Origin: Deltaproteobacteria bacterium
Lineage (GTDB): Bacteria > Desulfobacterota > Desulfobacteria > Desulfobacterales > SG8-13
Direction of reading: 5' to 3'
Assembly (NCBI GenBank): GCA_024639205.1
Contig: JAHEIV010000003.1
Coordinates: 1 to 20,321, forward strand
Length of the DNA: 20,321 nt
Position numbers and translations under genes: made by a program. Shown piece by piece: positions 17,030 to 20,321 of this stretch. How positions within the stretch are numbered: the first letter of the stretch is position 1; every line of letters begins with the position of its first letter. The notes below the pieces were generated by a model that was not told where the DNA came from, made no database searches, and saw only the letters and a program-made list of their open reading frames with translations.

Positions 17030-17305
17030 ATGAATCGCTCGGGTGTGATCAGCGTACTGAAGGAAGAGTCGAATTTAAGTCGCAAGGAAGCAGAAAAAAT
17101 CACGGATGTTTTCTTCAACACCATCGAAGAGACGCTGGTCGAGGGCGAGCGGGTCGAAATCAGAGGATTCGGCAGCTTTACGGTAAATGAGTACAAATCG
17201 TATACCGGCCGCAACCCGAAAACCGGCGTGCAGATTGACGTGCCGGCAAAAAAGCTTCCTTTCTTTAAAGTCGGCAAGGAGTTAAAGGATCGCGTCGACT
17301 ATTAG
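17030..17305 (+). CDS. HU/IHF-family DNA-bending protein
   Basis: This small basic nucleoid protein of 91 residues belongs to the HU/IHF family, dimers that bend DNA in the minor groove. It has the helical N-terminus (about 1-40), VEIRGFGSFTV (42-52) at the start of the beta arm, and RNPKTG (61-66), whose Pro63 is the residue that intercalates between base pairs. The C-terminus VPAKKLPFFKVGKELKDRV is typical. I chose the ATG at 17030 because AAGGAG lies 5 bases before it; an in-frame ATG at 17012 would add six residues and bury that site. HU and IHF subunits cannot be separated safely by eye. It follows scpB by 100 bp and ends 15 bp before a tRNA gene, suggesting one transcript. Confidence 0.93.
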   Translation: MNRSGVISVLKEESNLSRKEAEKITDVFFNTIEETLVEGERVEIRGFGSFTVNEYKSYTGRNPKTGVQIDVPAKKLPFFKVGKELKDRVDY

Positions 17306-17320
17306 GTTTTGATACGCCAC

Positions 17321-17395
17321 GGGCGGTTAACTCAGCGGGAGAGTGCTACCTTCACACGGTAGAAGTCACTGGTTCAAATCCAGTACCGCCTACCA
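17321..17395 (+). tRNA. tRNA-Val (anticodon CAC)
   Basis: A full cloverleaf can be drawn. The acceptor stem is GGGCGGT/ACCGCCT (first pair G-U), the D stem ACTC/GAGT, the anticodon stem CTACC/GGTAG with loop TTCACAC, the variable loop AAGTC, and the T stem ACTGG/CCAGT with loop TTCAAAT. Discriminator A and an encoded CCA end the gene. The anticodon CAC at 17353-17355 reads the valine codon GUG. It begins 15 bases after the HU/IHF stop, without room for its own promoter, and ends just before a strong terminator, so it is probably cut from the HU/IHF transcript. Confidence 0.96.
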
Positions 17396-17402
17396 TAATG
17401 AT

Positions 17403-17440
17403 AAAAAGGGCTCATGGCTGTCGCCTTGAGCCCTTTTTTT
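17403..17440 (+). terminator. Rho-independent terminator, working on both strands
   Basis: AAAAAGGGCTCA (17403-17414) pairs perfectly with TGAGCCCTTTTT (17427-17438), followed by two more T. The 12-base loop can add a GGC/GCC pair. On the minus strand the same hairpin ends in TTTTT, so it also serves the convergent PilZ gene whose stop is at 17487. It closes the trpS-scpA-scpB-HU-tRNA stretch. Confidence 0.93.
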
Positions 17441-17486
17441 ACGGAAAAATGACCAGCCTGTGATCGAAACTGCCGTCACCCGCCGG

Positions 17487-17975
17487 TTATCCAAACATGT
17501 AGAACCCCAACGCTTTGTCGGATGGATCGGACGCATGAACGGAAGTGAACGCAACGCCCAGTTCCTGACCGAATATTTTCTTTATCTCGACCTCCTTGCG
17601 GATCAACGAGCGGTTGGTGTCATCGAGTTGAAATTCGATCATGAGCCGGTCTCCGACGACAAAAGGAGGGTTCTCGTTTAACCTGATTTTCAATCCGGAA
17701 CGCGAAAGATCGATGACTTTCGTAAACCCCTTGTCCGCCGGGCGGCCATCGACTAAGTGTGTGTAAGTGCCCGGCAGATTTACAATCTTTCGGTACTGTC
17801 CCCGCCGTTCGATCACAACCCGATACTGGTGCCCGCAGTGTTTGCATTTTACCTTGACACGGTCGACCGTTTCCAGCTCTTTATGCTCTGCCACGTTTAC
17901 TACCCGCGGGCTCTCGCACTGCGGGCAGGTAAAGGTCACCATTTTGCTTGAGCTGATGTAAACTTTCTGGACCAT
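17487..17975 (-). CDS. Zinc-ribbon and PilZ domain protein
   Basis: The 162 residues combine two small domains. A zinc ribbon is formed by Cys17, Cys20, Cys44 and Cys47 (CPQC ... CKHC). A PilZ domain follows from about residue 55, with the c-di-GMP binding motifs RxxxR (Arg58-Arg62) and DxSxxG (DLSRSG, 89-94), so it should bind the second messenger. The target is unknown; cytoplasmic PilZ proteins usually control motility, pili or exopolysaccharide. It has a good promoter (18037-18065) shared in a divergent region with the FlgT-like gene, and it ends at the bidirectional terminator. The ATG at 17975 has only a weak ribosome site; Met12 is a less likely start because it would leave little before the first Cys. 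Confidence 0.88.
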   Translation of the reverse strand: MVQKVYISSSKMVTFTCPQCESPRVVNVAEHKELETVDRVKVKCKHCGHQYRVVIERRGQYRKIVNLPGTYTHLVDGRPADKGFTKVIDLSRSGLKIRLNENPPFVVGDRLMIEFQLDDTNRSLIRKEVEIKKIFGQELGVAFTSVHASDPSDKALGFYMFG

Positions 17976-18036
17976 AGTTGCCGATCAACAGACGCACTGT
18001 GTTCAAATGGAGAGGATAATTACCTTTAAATACAAA

Positions 18037-18065
18037 ATTATAAATCATGTTCACCGAAAAATCAA
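18037..18065 (-). promoter_or_regulatory. Sigma-70 promoter for the zinc-ribbon/PilZ gene
   Basis: On the minus strand TTGATT (18065-18060), a 17-base spacer and a perfect TATAAT (18042-18037) form a strong candidate. Transcription would start near 18030, leaving a leader of about 55 nt. The -35 box lies in the palindrome at 18060-18071. Confidence 0.75.
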
Positions 18066-18071
18066 TTGATT
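18060..18071. promoter_or_regulatory. 12-bp palindrome covering both divergent -35 regions
   Basis: AATCAATTGATT is a perfect palindrome. Its left half is the -35 box of the leftward PilZ promoter, and its last two bases belong to the rightward TTGACA. A dimeric regulator bound here would block or control both promoters at once. It may also simply reflect two facing TTGAT-type -35 boxes. Confidence 0.5.
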
Positions 18072-18098
18072 GACAATTCTGCAAAAACATAATAAATT
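18070..18098 (+). promoter_or_regulatory. Sigma-70 promoter for the FlgT-like gene
   Basis: A perfect TTGACA (18070-18075), a 17-base spacer and TAAATT (18093-18098, 4 of 6) lie upstream of the secreted FlgT-like gene. The start point would be near 18105, about 90 nt before the ATG at 18196. This also argues against translation beginning at 18070. Confidence 0.65.
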
Positions 18099-18195
18099 AC
18101 TATGGTTACACACAAATTTCCTCGGTTGGCCCTGCCGGCAACCATTTGATCCGTGCACGCTTGTTCAGCGCCAACCACAAGGAGACTCGGTCATC

Positions 18196-19335
18196 ATGAT
18201 AAAGGCCCGAAGCAGATTTGCAACGGCCCGGTTGGTTCTTCTGTCGTCGATACTGGTGTTGCTGGTAGTGCCTGCCGACGCCCAGCAGCAGATGGGTGAT
18301 ATCACAGTGGATGCGGAAGGCATCGGCACATCCCTAAAGGATGCCACCCTGAAGGCCAAGCGCGAGGCGGTGGAAACCGGCATCGGCACGATTCTTATAT
18401 CCCAGACCGAAATCAAAAATTACGAGTTGCAGAAAGATATCATCCTCACGCGAACTCTCGGATCCGTCAGATCGTATGAAGTGCTGGAGGTAACCCGAAA
18501 GCCGGATAAAACAGTTTCTGCAAAGATAAGGGCCACCGTCTCGCTGGCAGGCATCAAGGAGGACCTGGCAGCCCTTAAAATCCTGCTCGAATCAATGGAC
18601 AAACCCCGTATGATGGTGGTCATTGACGAAGGCGGTGGCCATGAAGCCGAGAGCGCAATCGTCGACTATCTCGGCGCAAAAGAGTTTGAACTGGTTGATC
18701 CGGCCGTGGTGGCGGCGCTGATGAAAAAAGAAGCTGCTCTCGTGGACAAAGCCGCCGCCGGTGACCCCGCGGCAGCCGCCAGTATCGGCAGCGAAAACGG
18801 AGCCGAGTTTGTACTTGCCGGACGCGTCACAAAAAGTGCCGCGGACAGCGATGTGCTGAAAGGAACCGGTCTGGTATCCGGGCAGGCCTCCATCGCTGCA
18901 AAGGTGATCAATTGCTCCAATGCCAGGATTATCGCCGCCAAGTCAGTCCAGAGTTCCGCAGCGCACCTTTCCGCAGAGGTGGCCGCGGCTGTGGCCGCCG
19001 GAAAGGCCGGCAGGAAACTGATGGACGAAACCCTCTTCGAGGCGATCGTCGCCTCTTTTCAGGATGCGGTCAACAACGGGCTGCCACTGGAGGTATCCAT
19101 CCATCCGGTGACCTCTTACAAACAGCAGAAGGCTCTGCAGGAGCGCCTCCGAAAAATCGAAGATGTTGTATCGGTTAACAAGCGCAGTTACGGTAACCGG
19201 CGGTTGAAGCTCACCATCTTTTTCAAGGGCACTGCCGATACGTTCAGTGACGCCGTTGACGGACAGGCTTTTCAGGGCAATACGTTGTCGATTATCGAGG
19301 TGGAAGGCAGCCGGATAGGCATTCAACTCAATTAG
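18196..19335 (+). CDS. Secreted FlgT-like protein
   Basis: This exported protein of 379 residues has a clear signal peptide (1-29: basic start, LVLLSSILVLLVV core, ADA cleavage before QQQ). The next section (about 33-120), with ITVDAEGIGTSLKDATLKAKREAVETGIG, matches the FlgT/LPP20 N-terminal fold pattern of periplasmic proteins. Residues about 136-290 resemble a CsgG/TolB-type domain (MVVIDEGGG, GAEFVLAGRV), and a C-terminal domain (about 295-379) follows. FlgT in Vibrio shapes the flagellar H-ring, but in deltaproteobacteria such proteins often stand alone, so the role here is unknown. No lipobox Cys is present, so it should be soluble in the periplasm. I chose the ATG at 18196 because it opens the signal peptide and AAGGAG lies upstream. 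The region is rich in Ala and the DNA in GC. Confidence 0.75.
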   Translation: MIKARSRFATARLVLLSSILVLLVVPADAQQQMGDITVDAEGIGTSLKDATLKAKREAVETGIGTILISQTEIKNYELQKDIILTRTLGSVRSYEVLEVTRKPDKTVSAKIRATVSLAGIKEDLAALKILLESMDKPRMMVVIDEGGGHEAESAIVDYLGAKEFELVDPAVVAALMKKEAALVDKAAAGDPAAAASIGSENGAEFVLAGRVTKSAADSDVLKGTGLVSGQASIAAKVINCSNARIIAAKSVQSSAAHLSAEVAAAVAAGKAGRKLMDETLFEAIVASFQDAVNNGLPLEVSIHPVTSYKQQKALQERLRKIEDVVSVNKRSYGNRRLKLTIFFKGTADTFSDAVDGQAFQGNTLSIIEVEGSRIGIQLN

Positions 19336-19490
19336 TTTCGGCAAGGGTCGGCAGTAGATTTGAACCTGCTGGTAAAAATGTGGATCGAACGCCAAATTGA
19401 GATAGGTTCATGTTTCACGGCCGCGTCCAGGCACCACCCGTTCACGTAATGCAGCGGCAGATCATTGTTCGTTGCTGAAGGAGCGCAGGC

Positions 19491-20051
19491 ATGCGAGAAG
19501 CTGAAATCAAACTGGAAATGTACAGTATCATCCCCCAGCTTTTCCGACTGATCAACGAATTGTCGGAAGATCAACAAGTGACGATTCTCAAACAGGTTTC
19601 CAAGGGAAACCTGAAAAAACATCTTTTCAAAGCCATTGTCGACATGACCGATGTCCAGCAGATGAATCTGCTCAAGCAACTCGAGTCACTTGCGGTGAAC
19701 GATACATCCGTCAAAACCGTCAGTCTGGATGACGATGAAGAGGCTTCCATGCGCGGACATCGCCGCAAACGCTGTTTGCTGAACGTAACCTACAGCTCTG
19801 AAGGAAAAGAGTTTAAAGATTACATCCTCGATATCAGCAGCGTCGGCGTTTTTATCGAAACCGAAGAAACGTTTGCCGTCGGCCAGCAAATTGTACTGAA
19901 CTTTACGCTGCCCAACTATCAACAACCGTTGAAGCTCGATTCCAGTGTTGCCTGGATCGGTCATAGAGGTATCGGTGTAAAATTCAAACACCTGTCACCG
20001 TATCAGGAAGAGATCATTCATTCCTACATCGCGAAAGATGAGCGGGCATAA
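19491..20051 (+). CDS. PilZ domain protein with a helical repeat N-terminus
   Basis: The 186-residue protein has a C-terminal PilZ domain (about 87-182) with the arginine motif RGHRRKR (88-94, containing RxxxR) and DxSxxG as DISSVG (114-119), so c-di-GMP binding is expected. The N-terminal 70 residues are helical and contain two similar units 28 residues apart: LSEDQQVTILKQV (24-36) and MTDVQQMNLLKQL (52-64). This part may be a partner-binding or dimer module. AAGGAG lies 7 bases before the ATG. The gene is 155 bp downstream of the FlgT-like gene on the same strand, with no visible terminator between, so both may share a transcript. The cellular target is unknown. Confidence 0.9.
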   Translation: MREAEIKLEMYSIIPQLFRLINELSEDQQVTILKQVSKGNLKKHLFKAIVDMTDVQQMNLLKQLESLAVNDTSVKTVSLDDDEEASMRGHRRKRCLLNVTYSSEGKEFKDYILDISSVGVFIETEETFAVGQQIVLNFTLPNYQQPLKLDSSVAWIGHRGIGVKFKHLSPYQEEIIHSYIAKDERA

Positions 20052-20212
20052 TCGCTTCTGTCCGTCTGATCATCCGCACAGGCCACCACCGTCAACCCGC
20101 GCTTTCGAGAACACCGGCGAATTCTCATGATCCCGCCTTTAAATACCCAATGACAATCGTCAGCGCCACCCGGTTTTTGCCGACTGCTGGAACTCCCCAA
20201 TCTGTCTCCATG
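20052..20212. other. Intergenic stretch after the PilZ gene
   Basis: I see no gene, RNA or clear terminator here. It leads into the promoter at 20213, so a transcription unit boundary probably lies within it. Confidence 0.5.
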
Positions 20213-20241
20213 TTGACCTGGTAAGGCAAAAATGATAAAAT
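20213..20241 (+). promoter_or_regulatory. Sigma-70 promoter facing out of the right edge
   Basis: TTGACC (20213-20218), a 17-base spacer and TAAAAT (20236-20241) each match 5 of 6 consensus bases. Transcription would start near 20248. No open frame begins before the window ends at 20321, so the driven gene lies outside. Confidence 0.75.
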
Positions 20242-20251
20242 TGAGTCATTC

Positions 20252-20268
20252 AAACAGTTTAACTGTTT
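20252..20268. promoter_or_regulatory. 17-bp inverted repeat, operator-like
   Basis: AAACAGTT (20252-20259) and AACTGTTT (20261-20268) are exact reverse complements around one central base. It lies a few bases after the predicted start point of the promoter at 20213-20241, a usual place for a repressor dimer. The regulator is unknown. As RNA the arms are AT-rich with a one-base loop, so DNA binding is more likely than a hairpin. Confidence 0.6.
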
Positions 20269-20321
20269 AAGCGCGAGCCAACCGGACTTTTGGTCCCTTC
20301 AAAGCAGGTTGGATTCGGCCA

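Noticed and set aside
1..20321. Search for CRISPR arrays, insertion sequences, phage genes, toxin-antitoxin or defence genes
   Set aside because: No regular direct repeats, transposase or integrase motifs, or toxin-antitoxin pairs are visible. The tRNA-Val has no integrase next to it.

Overview
This window is about 20 kb of vegetative chromosome from a Gram-negative bacterium with lipopolysaccharide, type IV pilus-type machinery and many c-di-GMP-type (PilZ) proteins. The gene set points to a deltaproteobacterium (Desulfobacterota, Desulfobacteraceae or Desulfosarcina-like). Clues are the lolC-lolD-bamA-skp-lpxD-fabZ order behind lysS, a DHH-CBS-CBS-nucleotidyltransferase fusion like those of Aquifex and deltaproteobacterial A-adding enzymes, and FlgT-like and zinc-ribbon PilZ proteins. 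The taxonomic call is inference. I see no phage, insertion sequence, CRISPR array or defence island.

Left part (1-8431, all minus strand). An envelope-biogenesis operon reads right to left: lysS, a lolC/E permease, lolD, bamA, skp/ompH, lpxD and the start of fabZ, which runs off the left edge. LolCD moves lipoproteins out of the inner membrane, Skp chaperones outer-membrane proteins, BamA inserts them, and LpxD and FabZ feed lipid A and fatty acid synthesis. Two points stand out. LpxD has Gln where the family's catalytic His is expected. BamA carries an extra N-terminal domain that looks TolB/CsgG-like before five POTRA domains.

Middle (8603-11222, minus strand). A pilC-type inner-membrane platform gene is followed by a six-helix PilS-like histidine kinase, without pilR or pilB/pilT nearby. 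A 358-bp intergenic region (11223-11580) with candidate promoters separates this pair from the plus-strand genes.

Right part. On the plus strand come an 898-residue DHH/CBS/tRNA-nucleotidyltransferase fusion, a structured 224-nt leader, then trpS-scpA-scpB with 4-bp overlaps, an HU/IHF gene and tRNA-Val(CAC). A bidirectional terminator at 17403-17440 closes this stretch. A minus-strand zinc-ribbon/PilZ gene converges on the same terminator. It is divergent from a secreted FlgT-like protein, and the two share back-to-back promoters whose -35 boxes lie in a 12-bp palindrome. A second PilZ protein follows. The right edge holds a good sigma-70 promoter with a 17-bp inverted repeat just downstream, apparently driving a gene outside the window.

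Most of the window is housekeeping. The notable material is in domain fusions, one active-site substitution and several regulatory structures rather than in a new multi-gene system.
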